Shown one piece after another: positions 7,568 through 17,046 of a stretch of DNA of 64,000 nt (its first letter is position 1; every line of letters starts with the position of its first letter). Below the pieces are notes generated by a model. It made no database searches, was not told where the DNA came from, and worked only from the letters and a program-made list of their open reading frames with translations. The stretch comes from Trebonia kvetii (lineage in GTDB: Bacteria > Actinomycetota > Actinomycetes > Streptosporangiales > Streptosporangiaceae), in the NCBI RefSeq assembly GCF_007827045.1, contig NZ_RPFW01000004.1, forward strand, positions 310,001 through 374,000, given 5' to 3'. Position numbers and translations under genes: made by a program.

Positions 7568-8218
7568 TCACTGCCCGAGTGCCTGGTCGAGCGGTACCAG
7601 GCGGCGCTGCAGCGCGAAGATGGCCGCCTGGGTGCGGTCGGCAAGCCCGAGCTTGGCCAGGATGCTCGACACGTGGCTCTTCACCGTCTCCTCTGACACA
7701 GAAAGCGCTCGTGCGATCTCCCGGTTGGACCGGCCCTGGGCCAGGCCCTTGAGCACGTCGGTCTCCCTCGGGGTGAGCTGCGCGAGTGGGTCGGCGGCGG
7801 CCCGCCGCAGCTCGCGAAGCATCCGCGCGGTGGCGGCCGGCTGGAGCACGCTCTCGCCGCGCGCGGCGGCGCGCACCGCCTCGACGACCTGGTCCACGCC
7901 CGCGGTCTTGGGCAGGTAGGCGAGCGCCCCGGCCTTGAGCGCCTGGACGAGATGCTGGTCGTCGGCGGAAGAGGTCAGCACCAGGACGGCGACGGCCAGG
8001 CCCTCCTCCTGCAGCTTGCCGAGCACCCCGAGCCCGTCGAGCCGGGGCATGAGCAGGTCGAGCAGCACCACGTCCGGGCGGAGCGCGCGGATGGCGTCGA
8101 GCGCGGCCTCGCCGTCCGCTGCCTCGCCCGCGACCTCGATCCCCGGCTCGCCGGACAGCAGGAAGCGCAGTCCCTGTCTGACGACCTGGTGGTCGTCGGC
8201 GATAAGCACCCGGATCAT
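7568..8218 (-). CDS. NarL/LuxR-family response regulator
   Basis: An N-terminal receiver domain (residues 1-120) has acidic pocket DD8-9, phospho-acceptor Asp54 in VVLLDLLMP, Thr/Ser in VLTSS and Lys in LPKTAG. A LuxR-type DNA-binding domain follows (about residues 145-205) with LTPRETDVLKGLAQGRSNREIA and SEETVKSHVSSILAKLGL. Its start overlaps the kinase stop by 4 nt (ATGA), making a translationally coupled pair. The divergent exporter operon is the most likely target, by position only. Confidence 0.93.
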   Translation of the reverse strand: MIRVLIADDHQVVRQGLRFLLSGEPGIEVAGEAADGEAALDAIRALRPDVVLLDLLMPRLDGLGVLGKLQEEGLAVAVLVLTSSADDQHLVQALKAGALAYLPKTAGVDQVVEAVRAAARGESVLQPAATARMLRELRRAAADPLAQLTPRETDVLKGLAQGRSNREIARALSVSEETVKSHVSSILAKLGLADRTQAAIFALQRRLVPLDQALGQ

Positions 8219-9960
8219 CGGGCCTCCTCGGTGATGCTCTGTCCGGCGACCCCTCCGCCGGCGACCCCGGAACCGGCGACCCCTCCGCCGGCGACCCCGG
8301 AACCGGCGGCGCCGCCGCCGGCGACCCCTTCGCCGACGGCCGCCTCGCCGGTGACAATGGCCTCGCGCAGCGGGAAGCGGGCGCGGATCGTTGTGCCCTC
8401 GCCCGGAGCGCTCTGCACGGTCAGCAGGCCGCCGAGTTCGGCGACCCGGTCCCGCATCGTATGCAACCCGAGGCCGCCGGCCTCCTCATGCCGCGGCGCG
8501 GCGACGTCGAAGCCGCGGCCGTCGTCGCTGATCTCAAGGACCGCCTGCCCGCGGTCGCCGCGTAGCCGGACGGTGATCCGTGCCGGGTCGGCGTGCCGCG
8601 CGGCGTTGCCTACCGCCTCCTGCGTCACCCGGAGCATCGCGTGCTCGACCGCGGGCGGTAGCCCGTCGGCTTCGAGTCCTGCCAGGTCGACCTCGGCACG
8701 GACGGGGATGCCAAGCCGGTCGCGATAGGCCTGGCAGACGCCGTCCAGGGCGCGCGGCAGGTCGGCCTCCTCGAGCGCGACCGGGCGCAGCGCGAGCAGC
8801 AGCGACCGCATCTCGCGCATCGTGTCGCCCGCGGTCCGCTCCATGATCTCCACCTGGGGAAGCACCGGGGACTTCGCGGGCAGCGCCCGGCGCAGCCCGC
8901 CGGCGAGCACGTTTAGTGAGAACAGCTCCTGGGAGATGGAGTCGTGCAGCTCGCGTGCGATGCGGGTGCGCTCCTCGTGCCTGGCGTTGGCCGCGCCGAG
9001 CTGGCGGGTCGCGTCGAGCCAGGCCTGGAGCTGACCCGCCATCCGGTTGAAGTTCTCCTCGAGGCGGGACACCTCGTCGTGCCCGTGCACCGGAACCCGC
9101 AGTCCGAAGTCGCCGTCGCCCACCTGCTGGGTCAGCGCGGCGAGCCGCCCGAGACGCCGGGTCAGCCTCCGGGTGGACAGCAGCCCGAACGCCAGCCCCA
9201 CAGGGATCGCGGCGGCGAGCAGCACCATGCCCGTCCTTACTAGGCCGGGTGACACGGTGACACCGCCGATCCCCGGTGCGGTGGCCGGGACCTCCAGGTA
9301 GAGCATCGCGACCGCCGTCGCACCGCCTGAACCCGCAGCGCCGCCGGTTGCCGTGGGGCTCGGCGCACCGGACGGCGCGCCCTTGACCTGGTCGGCGCCC
9401 GGCCCCGCCGTGATGGGCGCGGTCGCCCACACCACGTTTCCCGACGGGAGCGGTGCCTGCCCGCCGCCCTGTATCGCCCAGCGCACGAAAGAGCTTAGTA
9501 CCTTGCGCGGCACGCCCTGCTGTGCGTCTGATCCGTGGCTGCCCCGGGGGAAGCACGCAGGGTAGGAGGACGCGAGCACGAGCCCGGCCCTGGATACCAC
9601 GACGGCGAAGGAAGCGGAGGCGACGTCGCACTCGGCCGTCGTGAGCCGCGGGATGACCACCCCGCCGTTGCCGTCCGGCCGCGCCTGCCCGGCGGCGACC
9701 TGGCCGCCGCCGGTGGTGAGGTCGCCGTCCAGTTGCGTCGCCTTCGGCGTCCCGAGCTTGCCTATGACGTTGTCCAGCTTGGCCGTCATCCCCTGCGCCG
9801 TCGCCTGGGCAAGTCCCTGCACCGCCTGCCTCGTCAGCGGCGTCGGCGGGCTGAGTGCCGCGACTCCGAAGATCACCAGTTCGGTGAGCAGCACCACCCC
9901 CGCGGTGACCGCCACGTAGGTGGCGGTCATCGTGGCCTGAAGCCCCCAGCGCCTCGTCAT
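8215..9960 (-). CDS. Membrane sensor histidine kinase (NarX/LiaS type, HisKA_3)
   Basis: A 581-residue sensor with a first transmembrane helix (about 11-35), an extracytoplasmic sensor of about 200 residues ending in a Gly/Ala/Thr-rich stretch, a second helix (about 241-262), a HAMP region, and the HisKA_3 dimerisation domain with phospho-acceptor His339 in ARELHDSISQELFSL. The ATPase domain shows GNAARHAD, DDGRGFD and GLGLHTMRDRVAELGG. The last 40 residues are an odd Gly/Val/Ala repeat encoded by tandem DNA repeats. AAGGAG precedes the ATG. It forms a two-component pair with the adjacent regulator; the signal is probably at the cell envelope, given the divergent exporter with a peptidoglycan-binding domain. 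Confidence 0.9.
   Translation of the reverse strand: MTRRWGLQATMTATYVAVTAGVVLLTELVIFGVAALSPPTPLTRQAVQGLAQATAQGMTAKLDNVIGKLGTPKATQLDGDLTTGGGQVAAGQARPDGNGGVVIPRLTTAECDVASASFAVVVSRAGLVLASSYPACFPRGSHGSDAQQGVPRKVLSSFVRWAIQGGGQAPLPSGNVVWATAPITAGPGADQVKGAPSGAPSPTATGGAAGSGGATAVAMLYLEVPATAPGIGGVTVSPGLVRTGMVLLAAAIPVGLAFGLLSTRRLTRRLGRLAALTQQVGDGDFGLRVPVHGHDEVSRLEENFNRMAGQLQAWLDATRQLGAANARHEERTRIARELHDSISQELFSLNVLAGGLRRALPAKSPVLPQVEIMERTAGDTMREMRSLLLALRPVALEEADLPRALDGVCQAYRDRLGIPVRAEVDLAGLEADGLPPAVEHAMLRVTQEAVGNAARHADPARITVRLRGDRGQAVLEISDDGRGFDVAAPRHEEAGGLGLHTMRDRVAELGGLLTVQSAPGEGTTIRARFPLREAIVTGEAAVGEGVAGGGAAGSGVAGGGVAGSGVAGGGVAGQSITEEAR
8243..8302. repeat. Two perfect tandem 30-bp units in the kinase C-terminal coding region
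   Basis: The 30-bp unit at 8243-8272 is repeated exactly at 8273-8302, followed by a diverged partial copy to about 8330. Because 30 is divisible by three the frame is preserved, and the units encode alternating VAGGG/VAGSG segments. The tail length may vary between strains. Confidence 0.85.
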
Positions 9961-10287
9961 GCCAGCTCCTTTGTGCCTCGGCCATTACCGCGCCGCACAC
10001 GCCCGGCTCGATCGCGCGCCTTCCGGCGGGACCGGGACTTGACGCGCCTTGGCGGGCGTGGGGGGACGCCCACGGCGATAACAGTAACCCGCAGCTCAGC
10101 GCCGCTCCACCCGCTGGCGGGGGAGGGACGCTGCCCGGAATGGGGGAGGCAGGTTCGCTCCGGGCCGTGATGTGCCGCAGCGCCCGCCGCTGCCACTGTC
10201 GGAGAGGCACAGGAATCGGTGCACCGCCGTGGCTCAAGGCAGAAGGCATGCCGCGGACGGGGGCTCGATGACCAGAAGGGACAGCCA
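9961..10287. other. Divergent intergenic region between the two-component system and the exporter operon
   Basis: This 327-bp gap holds the control sequences of two divergent operons. I can point to the kinase ribosome-binding site just right of 9960, a lone TTGACG (10039-10044) without a convincing -10 partner, and GAAGGGA before the lipoprotein start. I found no clear inverted repeat for the response regulator and no supported small gene. Confidence 0.5.
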
Positions 10288-10812
10288 ATGACTCAGCTCA
10301 CTCGCCGCGGACAGGGCACGGCGCTGCTCGTGTCCGGCATCATGCTCGCTGCCGGCGCCCTGGCCGGCTGCGGTTCGGCGGCCGGCGGCGGCACGACGGC
10401 CGGCACCAGTTCCGCCACCCCGGATGACGAGACCATGTCGATCGTCACCTGCTACCGCACGCACGGCGATCCGTCGTTCCCCGACCCCGTCTACGACCCG
10501 AGCGACGGCCGGTGGCACTTCGCCATCTCACCGGGATCCGCCCCGGCAAGCACCCAGCAGGCATGCCAGCACCTGTTCCCGTCGAGCAACGCCTCGCCGC
10601 CAGTGCCGCAGGCCCAGTTCCAGAAGCTCGTCAGGTACGCCGAGTGCATCAGGCAGCACGGCGTGCCCAACTGGCCGGACCCGGACCCGGACGGCTCGTT
10701 CCCGCTGCCGTCATCGATTAACCCGAAGGACGCCGCGAACCAGGCCGCGGGGACCGCCTGCCAGCGGTACCTGCCGAGCAGCGGGCACATCGATGTCCAC
10801 ATCGTCTCCTGA
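10288..10812 (+). CDS. Lipoprotein with two Cys/His-Gly/Pro-Asp-Pro repeats, exporter-associated
   Basis: The signal peptide MTQLTRRGQG...GALAGC ends at a lipobox with Cys28, so the protein is lipid-anchored outside the membrane. The mature part holds two related segments, TCYRTHGDPSFPDP and ECIRQHGVPNWPDPDPDG, each C-x-R-x-H-G-x-P followed by P-D-P, suggesting an internal duplication with two conserved cysteines. Such lipoproteins sit beside MacB-type exporters in actinomycetes, but no activity is established. The start ATG at 10288 has AGAAGGGA upstream. Its stop lies inside the start of the next gene, marking an operon. Confidence 0.75.
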   Translation: MTQLTRRGQGTALLVSGIMLAAGALAGCGSAAGGGTTAGTSSATPDDETMSIVTCYRTHGDPSFPDPVYDPSDGRWHFAISPGSAPASTQQACQHLFPSSNASPPVPQAQFQKLVRYAECIRQHGVPNWPDPDPDGSFPLPSSINPKDAANQAAGTACQRYLPSSGHIDVHIVS

Positions 10813-12004
10813 CTCCGCGCCAGGCACGGGCCTGGCGCATGAGGAAGCGCTGCGGGCGGGGCCGCCGCATGCCGCCCCGCCGCCGGCGCCGGCCCGCGGC
10901 AGGCGTCCGCTGGCGGTGGGGGTGACCGGAGTCGTGCTCGCCGCGGTGGCGGGCTTCGCGGCTCGGGGGCTGTGGCAGGGCGGTACGCATCCGCCGGTCG
11001 CCGCGGCGGTCACCGCGGCGACCGCTCTGGTGGTGCGCACCGACCTGTCCGCTCGCCAGCTGGTGGCCGGCACCCTCGGCTACCAGGGTTTTTTCACCGT
11101 CGCCAGCGAGTCGGGCGGCGGGATAATCACCTGGCTGCCCGCAGCAGGAGACATCGTGCGCCGCGGGCAGCCGCTGTTCGCCGTCGACGGCCAGCCGGTG
11201 ACGCTGCTGTATGGCTCGCTCCCCGCCTGGCGGCCGTTCGTTCCCGGCATGACCGCCGGTCCCGACGTCCGGCAGCTCCAGCGCAACCTCGCCGCCCTCG
11301 GCTTCGATCCCGGCCCGGCTGACGGCGTGTTCGGCTGGGGCACGGAGCTCGCGGTGCAGCGGTGGCAGCAGTCCCGTGACGAGACCGTCACCGGCACGAT
11401 TCCCCTCGGCGCGGTCGCGTTCCTGCCCGGGCCGCTGCGCGTCACCGCGACGCCGGAGCAGCCAGGCGCTCCTGTCGCGGCCGGCGCCAGCGTCGTCTCC
11501 GGAACGTCGCTGACGGCCGGCGTCCAGGTCTGGCTGCCGGTCGGCGGCCCGGCTGTCAGGCGTGGCGACCAGGTGACCGTCACGATGCCGGACGGGACCA
11601 CCACCGTCGCAGGCACCGTGACCGCTGTCGGCAGCGTGGCCACCGTGCCCGGCGCGTCGGGCGGCCAGGCGAGTGGCAGTGGCCAGGGCGGCAGCGCGAA
11701 TTCAAGCGGCAGCCAGGCTGCCGAGATCCCCGTCACGATTACCATCAGCGCGGCGATCCCGGCCGGACTCGACCAGGCGCCCGTTCAGGTGTCGATCACC
11801 CAGCGGCGGGCCGACGGCGTCCTCGCCGTTCCGGTGACCGCGCTGCTTGCCGCGCCAGGCGGCGGCTACGAGATTCAGGTCGCGGGCTCGCGCGATCGGC
11901 TGATCCCGGTGACGACGGGCCTGTTCGATGATGCCACCGGCCTCGTCGCGGTCACGGGCTCCGGGCTGGCGCCCGGCCTTGCCGTGACGGTCGCGCAGGG
12001 ATGA
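10793..12004 (+). CDS. HlyD/MacA-like adaptor with peptidoglycan-binding domain
   Basis: This 403-residue protein has one N-terminal transmembrane helix (about residues 38-58), a lipoyl-like segment ([26 protein letters not shown]), a peptidoglycan-binding type 1 domain ([26 protein letters not shown]), then a beta-barrel-like membrane-fusion-protein region. The layout matches Gram-positive adaptors working with MacB-type ABC transporters. ATG 10793 was taken as the start; it overlaps the lipoprotein stop by 20 nt and has only a weak ribosome-binding site, so translation is probably coupled. The upstream open frame in this phase is the lipoprotein's shadow. The stop overlaps the ATPase start (ATGA). 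Confidence 0.82.
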   Translation: MSTSSPDSAPGTGLAHEEALRAGPPHAAPPPAPARGRRPLAVGVTGVVLAAVAGFAARGLWQGGTHPPVAAAVTAATALVVRTDLSARQLVAGTLGYQGFFTVASESGGGIITWLPAAGDIVRRGQPLFAVDGQPVTLLYGSLPAWRPFVPGMTAGPDVRQLQRNLAALGFDPGPADGVFGWGTELAVQRWQQSRDETVTGTIPLGAVAFLPGPLRVTATPEQPGAPVAAGASVVSGTSLTAGVQVWLPVGGPAVRRGDQVTVTMPDGTTTVAGTVTAVGSVATVPGASGGQASGSGQGGSANSSGSQAAEIPVTITISAAIPAGLDQAPVQVSITQRRADGVLAVPVTALLAAPGGGYEIQVAGSRDRLIPVTTGLFDDATGLVAVTGSGLAPGLAVTVAQG

Positions 12005-12744
12005 CGGGCCAGCCGATGAGCCCGCCGATGACCGCGGAACTTCGACGCACGCCGGCGCTCAGCCTGCGCGACGTCCGCAAGATCTATCCGGGCACCCCCC
12101 CGGTGGAGTCCGTCAGGGGCGTGACCCTGGACGTCATGCCCGGTGAGATGGCCAGCATCGTCGGCCCGTCAGGCTCAGGCAAGAGCACCCTGCTGCACCT
12201 GGCCGCCGGCCTTGACCGTCCCACCGCAGGCTCGGTGGCGATCGCGGGCCAGGACGTGTCCGCGCTGTCCGACCGCGAGCTCGCCGGCCTGCGCGCCTGG
12301 CGAGTCGGCGTAATCTTCCAGCAGTTCTTCCTGCTCGACGCCCTGACCGCCCTGGATAACGTGGCGGCGGCCCTGCTCTACCAGGGCGTTCCCGCATGGC
12401 GCAGGCGGCAGGCCGCCGCGGCCATGCTCGACCTGGTGGGCCTCGGCCACCGGATGACCCACCGGCCCCGCCAGCTGTCCGGCGGCGAACAGCAGCGCGT
12501 GGCGATCGCCAGGGCCCTGGTGGGGAACCCGGCCTTCGTCCTCGCCGACGAGCCGACGGGCAACCTTGACCAGACCACCGGCCAGGAGATCATGGCCTTG
12601 CTCCGCGCACTGAACGCCGACCATGGCGTGACCCTGGCCGTGATCACCCACGATCCGTCGATCGCCGCGTCCGCGTCACGCCGCATCGAGCTCCGCGACG
12701 GCCGCGTCGTCGCCGACCACCGCGAAAGGCAAGCGCAGCGATGA
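12001..12744 (+). CDS. MacB-type ABC transporter ATP-binding protein
   Basis: A 247-residue nucleotide-binding subunit with Walker [11 protein letters not shown]-loop FQQFFLL, signature [15 protein letters not shown], Walker [13 protein letters not shown] and H-loop VITHD. The ATGNLD-type signature and [19 protein letters not shown] place it in the MacB/LolD group, which powers mechanotransmission rather than classic pore transport. It overlaps the genes on both sides by 4 nt, so adaptor, ATPase and permease are made from one transcript in fixed ratio. Confidence 0.93.
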   Translation: MTGQPMSPPMTAELRRTPALSLRDVRKIYPGTPPVESVRGVTLDVMPGEMASIVGPSGSGKSTLLHLAAGLDRPTAGSVAIAGQDVSALSDRELAGLRAWRVGVIFQQFFLLDALTALDNVAAALLYQGVPAWRRRQAAAAMLDLVGLGHRMTHRPRQLSGGEQQRVAIARALVGNPAFVLADEPTGNLDQTTGQEIMALLRALNADHGVTLAVITHDPSIAASASRRIELRDGRVVADHRERQAQR

Positions 12745-13964
12745 CCCGTCCCGCCGGCCCCCGGCCCACATTGCGGCGATCCACCCTGCGACCAGGCGAC
12801 GCGCTGCGCACCGCCCTCCTCGGCCTGCGCTACCGCCGTGCCCGTGCCGCCCTGTCGGCGCTCGGGATCGCCATCGGGATCGCCGCCCTCGTCGCCGTCC
12901 TCGGCATCACCAGGTCCAGCCAGTCGGCGCTGCTCGCCGAGATCGACCAGCTCGGCACCAACCTGCTCACCGTGACCAACGGCCAGACGTTCGACGGACA
13001 GGAGGCCGAGCTCCCGGTCGCCGCGACCCCGATGATCCGGCGCATCGCGGGCGTCGAGCGGGCTGCCCCGACGGCCATTCTGGCCAGTGCCCGCGTCTAC
13101 CGCACCGACAAAGTCTCGCCCTACGACACCGGAGGCCTGGCCACGCGGGCGGCAGACCCGTCACTGCTCGCCGTGCTCGGCGGCACCCTGCGGCAGGGAA
13201 CCTTCCTCAACGCCGCGGAAGGCCGCTACCCGGTCACCGTGCTCGGCTACCAGGCCGCCCGGTCCCTCGGCATCGCCGCCTTCGGCGGCCCGCCGCCCCG
13301 CGTCTTCATCGGCGGCCGCTGGTTCACCGTGGCCGGCATCCTGAACCCGCTGCCGCTCGCCCCGGAGATTGACCGCTCCGCGCTTGTCGGCTTCCCCGTC
13401 GCCGCCACGCTGCTCGGCTACGACGGCCATCCGAGCCGGATCTACGTCCGCACCGATGTCAACGCGACGAACCAGGTAGCCGCACTCCTCGGCCCGACAG
13501 CGGACCCGGAAACGCCGGGTGACGTGGCGGTAAGCCAGCCGTCGGCCGCGCTGACCGCGCGGCTCGCGGTCGCCCAGGCGTCCACCACGCTGTTCCTCGG
13601 CCTCGGCGCCGTGGCGCTGCTGGTCGGTGGCATCGGGATCGCCAACGTGATGGTGATCGCGGTTCTTGAGCGCAGGCAGGAGATCGGCCTGCGCCGGGCT
13701 CTCGGTGCGGCCAGGATCCATATCGCCGCTCAGTTCCTCACCGAGGCCATCCTCCTAGGGACCCTCGGCGGCATCGCGGGCTTGACCGCAGGAACGGTCA
13801 TCACGGTCGCACTGGCCCGTGCCAGGCACTGGACCCCCCTCATCCCGCCGGCGGCGCTATGGGCCGGCCTCGGGGTCGCGGTGACGGTCGCCGCCCTGGC
13901 CGGCCTCTACCCGGCCGCCCGGGCCGCCCGCCTCGCCCCAGCCGAAGCGCTCCGCACCACCTGA
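12741..13964 (+). CDS. MacB/FtsX-type ABC transporter permease
   Basis: A 407-residue permease with the MacB topology: one N-terminal helix ([23 protein letters not shown]), a large outer MacB-PCD domain (about residues 60-270), then three C-terminal helices starting at [40 protein letters not shown], the FtsX signature, and ending at [20 protein letters not shown]. With the ATPase and adaptor it forms a complete exporter or envelope-remodelling machine. The substrate is unknown; antimicrobial peptides or envelope lipids are reasonable guesses given the neighbouring LiaRS-like kinase. Confidence 0.92.
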   Translation: MTRPAGPRPTLRRSTLRPGDALRTALLGLRYRRARAALSALGIAIGIAALVAVLGITRSSQSALLAEIDQLGTNLLTVTNGQTFDGQEAELPVAATPMIRRIAGVERAAPTAILASARVYRTDKVSPYDTGGLATRAADPSLLAVLGGTLRQGTFLNAAEGRYPVTVLGYQAARSLGIAAFGGPPPRVFIGGRWFTVAGILNPLPLAPEIDRSALVGFPVAATLLGYDGHPSRIYVRTDVNATNQVAALLGPTADPETPGDVAVSQPSAALTARLAVAQASTTLFLGLGAVALLVGGIGIANVMVIAVLERRQEIGLRRALGAARIHIAAQFLTEAILLGTLGGIAGLTAGTVITVALARARHWTPLIPPAALWAGLGVAVTVAALAGLYPAARAARLAPAEALRTT

Positions 13965-14088
13965 AGCCGGTCAAGCAGTAGATCAGAGCCGGCAGCCGCG
14001 CCCATCGGCCGCCGTGACCCGTCGTTCTCCGGGCCCGCGGGTACGCCGGGCCAGCGGCCGGCACGGCGGCGACCCGGGTGGTCCCGGG

Positions 14089-14100
14089 GACAATGGGGTC
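14089..14100 (+). promoter_or_regulatory. Leaderless -10 of the aminotransferase gene
   Basis: GACAAT (14089-14094) lies six bases before ATG 14101. There is no ribosome-binding site, and the same spacing is seen at several other genes here, so a leaderless message is likely. No good -35 is visible. Confidence 0.45.
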
Positions 14101-15285
14101 ATGACGTCGTTCGCGGAGATCATCGACCGGACCACCGCCGACGAACTCAGGGCGCGCGGCAGCTGGAAGTGGGCGAAGGGCGGGCCCGGCGTGATCGGCG
14201 CGTTCGTGGCCGAGATGGACTTCGGTGTGGCGCGGCCGGTCGAGGAAGCGCTGCTCGGCGTGATCGAGCGGCGGGAATTGGGCTATCTCAGCCAGCGAGC
14301 GTCGGACGCGATGGCGGCCGCGTGCGCGCGCTGGCAGCGGGAGCGGTATGGCTGGGAGGTCGACCCGGAACGCGTCCGCCCGCTGCCCGACGTGATCACC
14401 GGCCTCGCCGCGGCGATCAGCGTGTTCTCCCGCCCCGGCAGCCCGGTGATCCTGCCGACACCCGCCTACATGCCGTTTCTCACCTGGCCGGCCACCCTGG
14501 GCCGGGAGATTATCCAGGTCCCGATGGCGGCCGACGGCGGTCGCTACGTCCTGGACCTCGACGGCATCGCGGCGGCGTTTAAAAGGGGTGGTCACCTGCT
14601 CGTGCTGTGCAATCCGAGCAACCCTGTCGGCCGGGTGTACGGCGCGGAGGAACTCGCCGCCGTCGCCGGCGTGGTCGAGGCCAATGGCGGCCGGGTGTTC
14701 GCCGACGAGATCCACGCGCCGCTGTTGTATCCCGGAGGCAGGCATATCCCTTATGCCTCACTGAGCGAGGCAACGGCGAGGCACACGGTGACGGGCACCG
14801 CCGCGTCCAAGGGGTGGAACCTGCCCGGGCTCAAGTGCGCGCAGCTTGTGCTGTCCAACGACGCGGACGCGGTGCTGTGGGCGGAGCGCGGCTTCACATT
14901 CGAGCACGGCACGTCCACCCCAGGCGCCTGGGCCGCGGCCGCCGCCTACCGCGACGGCGGCGACTGGCTCGCCGACGTCGTCGGCTACCTGGACGGCAGC
15001 CGGCTGCTCCTCGCCGAACTGCTCGCCGCCCGGCTGCCCGAGATCGGCTACCGGCCGCCAGCGGGCACCTATCTCGCCTGGCTTGACTGCCGCGGGCTGT
15101 TCGCCGCGCGGGGCATCGAGGAGAACCCGGCTGACTTCTTTCTCGAGCGGGGGCGTGTGCTGCTGACCGACGGCGCGGCCTGCGGCGACGCGGGCCAGGG
15201 TCACGTCAGGCTCAACTTCGCGACCCCGCGCCCGATCCTCGCCGAGATGGTCCGCCGCTTGGCGGACGCGGTGAATGGCAGGTGA
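14101..15285 (+). CDS. PatB/MalY-family PLP-dependent aminotransferase / C-S lyase
   Basis: A fold-type I PLP enzyme of 394 residues. WKWAKGGPGVIGAFVAEMDFGVARPV is the MalY/PatB N-terminal block; NPSNPVGRVY and FADEIHAPLLYPG hold the cofactor-ring Asp, and the Schiff-base Lys lies in TGTAASKGWNLPGLKCAQL. The family cleaves cystathionine or cysteine conjugates (beta C-S lyase) and sometimes transaminates. It starts at ATG 14101 with a leaderless-type promoter, so longer starts are unlikely. It stands alone between the exporter and the conservon. Confidence 0.88.
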   Translation: MTSFAEIIDRTTADELRARGSWKWAKGGPGVIGAFVAEMDFGVARPVEEALLGVIERRELGYLSQRASDAMAAACARWQRERYGWEVDPERVRPLPDVITGLAAAISVFSRPGSPVILPTPAYMPFLTWPATLGREIIQVPMAADGGRYVLDLDGIAAAFKRGGHLLVLCNPSNPVGRVYGAEELAAVAGVVEANGGRVFADEIHAPLLYPGGRHIPYASLSEATARHTVTGTAASKGWNLPGLKCAQLVLSNDADAVLWAERGFTFEHGTSTPGAWAAAAAYRDGGDWLADVVGYLDGSRLLLAELLAARLPEIGYRPPAGTYLAWLDCRGLFAARGIEENPADFFLERGRVLLTDGAACGDAGQGHVRLNFATPRPILAEMVRRLADAVNGR

Positions 15286-15367
15286 CATTCCGGGGGTCGC
15301 GCGGGGCGATTTCACGAGCATGGGGTGTCGCAGTCAGCCGGAACCGTTCGGATAAATGTCTTGTTTG

Positions 15368-15382
15368 TCTTATTTGGTAAGA
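15368..15382. promoter_or_regulatory. AT-rich inverted repeat upstream of the conservon
   Basis: The 250-bp gap 15286-15535 contains an AT-rich patch unusual for this DNA. Inside it TCTTA-TTTGG-TAAGA is an inverted repeat, flanked by further GTCTT/GAGAC half sites. It is a candidate promoter/operator for cvnABCD. Nothing else is supported in the gap. Confidence 0.35.
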
Positions 15383-15535
15383 ATGAGACATATTGGCGTC
15401 GATGGGGCATTTTCGCAAGGCGGGAATTATCGATACAAACGAGGATTCATGCTGTGAAGTGTGCGCAATTGCCGCTCGTCTATGCCAATCTGATCATCGT
15501 CCGTTTTTCCGTCGAAGCGGGAAGAGCTTGCTGCG

Positions 15536-17044
15536 ATGACTCGGTGGAGCCTCAGGCGCCGCTTTGGGGTAACTCAGGACACTGAGCGCCAGTATCAGCC
15601 GGGGGCCGCGAGCCAGCCGGACCCGGCGAAGGCGGGCCAGCCAGGCACCGCGAAGCGGGCTAACTGGTTCGAGCCGGGTCGCGGACGTGCGCTACCCGGC
15701 TCGGCTCCGTCGGGGACCGGGCCGTACGGCGTGATCGACACCACACCGAGCCCGGCGGGACCCGGACAGCAGGCCGCGCCTCAGTACAGTGCCGGCCAGT
15801 ACAGTGCCGGCCAGTACGGCGCGGCCTCCCCTGGCCAGTTTCCTGGCCAGCCCGTAGCGAGTCCGCAACCGGGCGGTGTCGCCGTGCTCGCGCCCGCGCA
15901 GCCGCCGGCCTGGCAGGCATCTGCGCAGGGATCCGCGCAGCCGGCCGCCAGCGCGCCCGCCGCGGTGCGGGAGCCGCTGACCGAGCCGGGCGTCATCGAG
16001 CCCGCGACGCGGCCGAGCTCATGGCCGGACATCTGCGACCAGTTCGGGTTGCACCTGCTCGTCCTCGCCGAGCAGCTGCGCGCCTCGCTCGACGAGCTCG
16101 AATCGGACGAGGGCGACCCGGAGCGGCTACGGCGGCTCTATCAGGTCGACCACGCGGTGACCCGGATGCGGCGCGCCAGCCGGGACCTGCGCACCCTCGC
16201 CGGAAGAAGCGAAGAGGAACTGGCCGGGTTCACCACCTCGCTGCTTGACGTCATCCGGATGGCGGCCTCGGCGATCGAGCGGTACACCCAGGTCTCCGTC
16301 GGGCGCGTCACCGACCTCGCTGTGCTCGGCTACGCGGCGGACGACGTGGGGTCGCTGATGTCGGCACTGCTCGACAACGCCACCAGGTACTCGCCAGGCA
16401 CGGTCACCGTGAGCTGCCATCTGCTCGAAGACGGCGGCGTGATGTTCCGCGTCGAGGACACCGGCATCGGCATCGGGACGGAGCAGGTCAACACCCTCAA
16501 CGCGACCCTGGCCGGGCCAGTACCCGAGGTCGATGAGCGCACCGGACGGCACACCGGATTCCCTGTTGTGCACCGGATCGCCCGTAAGCACTCGATTGGC
16601 GTGCGGCTCGCCTCGCGCCCCTTGCCGAACAGCGGCACGGTCGCGATGGTGACACTCCCGCCGCACCTGCTCTGCGAGGTTCCCGTGGAGGAGCAACAGC
16701 GCCGGCCCGCCCCGGCCGCCGGATCCGCGCCGCAGCCCGCGCCCCGGCCGCCGGTACCCGACTTGCCCCGCGACGAGCCGGGCCAGCCGCCCGTCTGGGA
16801 ACCGCCCGAGCTGCCCGACCGGGACCAGCAAGCGCGGCAGCCCGGCGACCTGCCGCGAAGAGAGCGGGCCAGCCTGCGCGGCGACGAGCCACGGCCGAAG
16901 CAGCAGGAGCCCGCCCCGGTGCCCACGCCTGAGCAGCAGGCTGCGGCGCGCCGGGCCTTCGCCGACGAGCTCAACGCCTTCTCGCTTGGCACGGCAGGCG
17001 TACTGGACACCGCCGAGGACAACGCACCCGAGGAGGAAGCCTAA
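15536..17044 (+). CDS. cvnA: Conservon sensor-kinase-like protein CvnA, soluble form
   Basis: First gene of a conservon, the four-gene unit of actinomycetes resembling a eukaryotic GPCR/G-protein module. The ATPase domain (about residues 165-385) has LLDNATRYSP (N box) and VEDTGIGIG (G1 box), preceded by a helical region HAVTRMRRASRDLRTLAGR in place of a normal His-dimerisation motif. Classical CvnA proteins have membrane helices and an outer sensor; here the first 150 residues are a Pro/Gln/Ala-rich, low-complexity segment without any membrane helix, and the tail is a proline-rich linker. It may therefore act in the cytoplasm. CvnB follows 2 nt after the stop. Confidence 0.85.
   Translation: MTRWSLRRRFGVTQDTERQYQPGAASQPDPAKAGQPGTAKRANWFEPGRGRALPGSAPSGTGPYGVIDTTPSPAGPGQQAAPQYSAGQYSAGQYGAASPGQFPGQPVASPQPGGVAVLAPAQPPAWQASAQGSAQPAASAPAAVREPLTEPGVIEPATRPSSWPDICDQFGLHLLVLAEQLRASLDELESDEGDPERLRRLYQVDHAVTRMRRASRDLRTLAGRSEEELAGFTTSLLDVIRMAASAIERYTQVSVGRVTDLAVLGYAADDVGSLMSALLDNATRYSPGTVTVSCHLLEDGGVMFRVEDTGIGIGTEQVNTLNATLAGPVPEVDERTGRHTGFPVVHRIARKHSIGVRLASRPLPNSGTVAMVTLPPHLLCEVPVEEQQRRPAPAAGSAPQPAPRPPVPDLPRDEPGQPPVWEPPELPDRDQQARQPGDLPRRERASLRGDEPRPKQQEPAPVPTPEQQAAARRAFADELNAFSLGTAGVLDTAEDNAPEEEA
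15782..15820. repeat. 15-bp tandem repeat in the cvnA linker
   Basis: CAGTACAGTGCCGGC occurs at 15782-15796 and exactly again at 15797-15811, with a partial third unit CAGTACGGC. It encodes repeated QYSAG. The core CAGTGCCGGCCA also appears in the tandem array at 53.4 kb. Confidence 0.8.
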
Positions 17045-17046
17045 CC

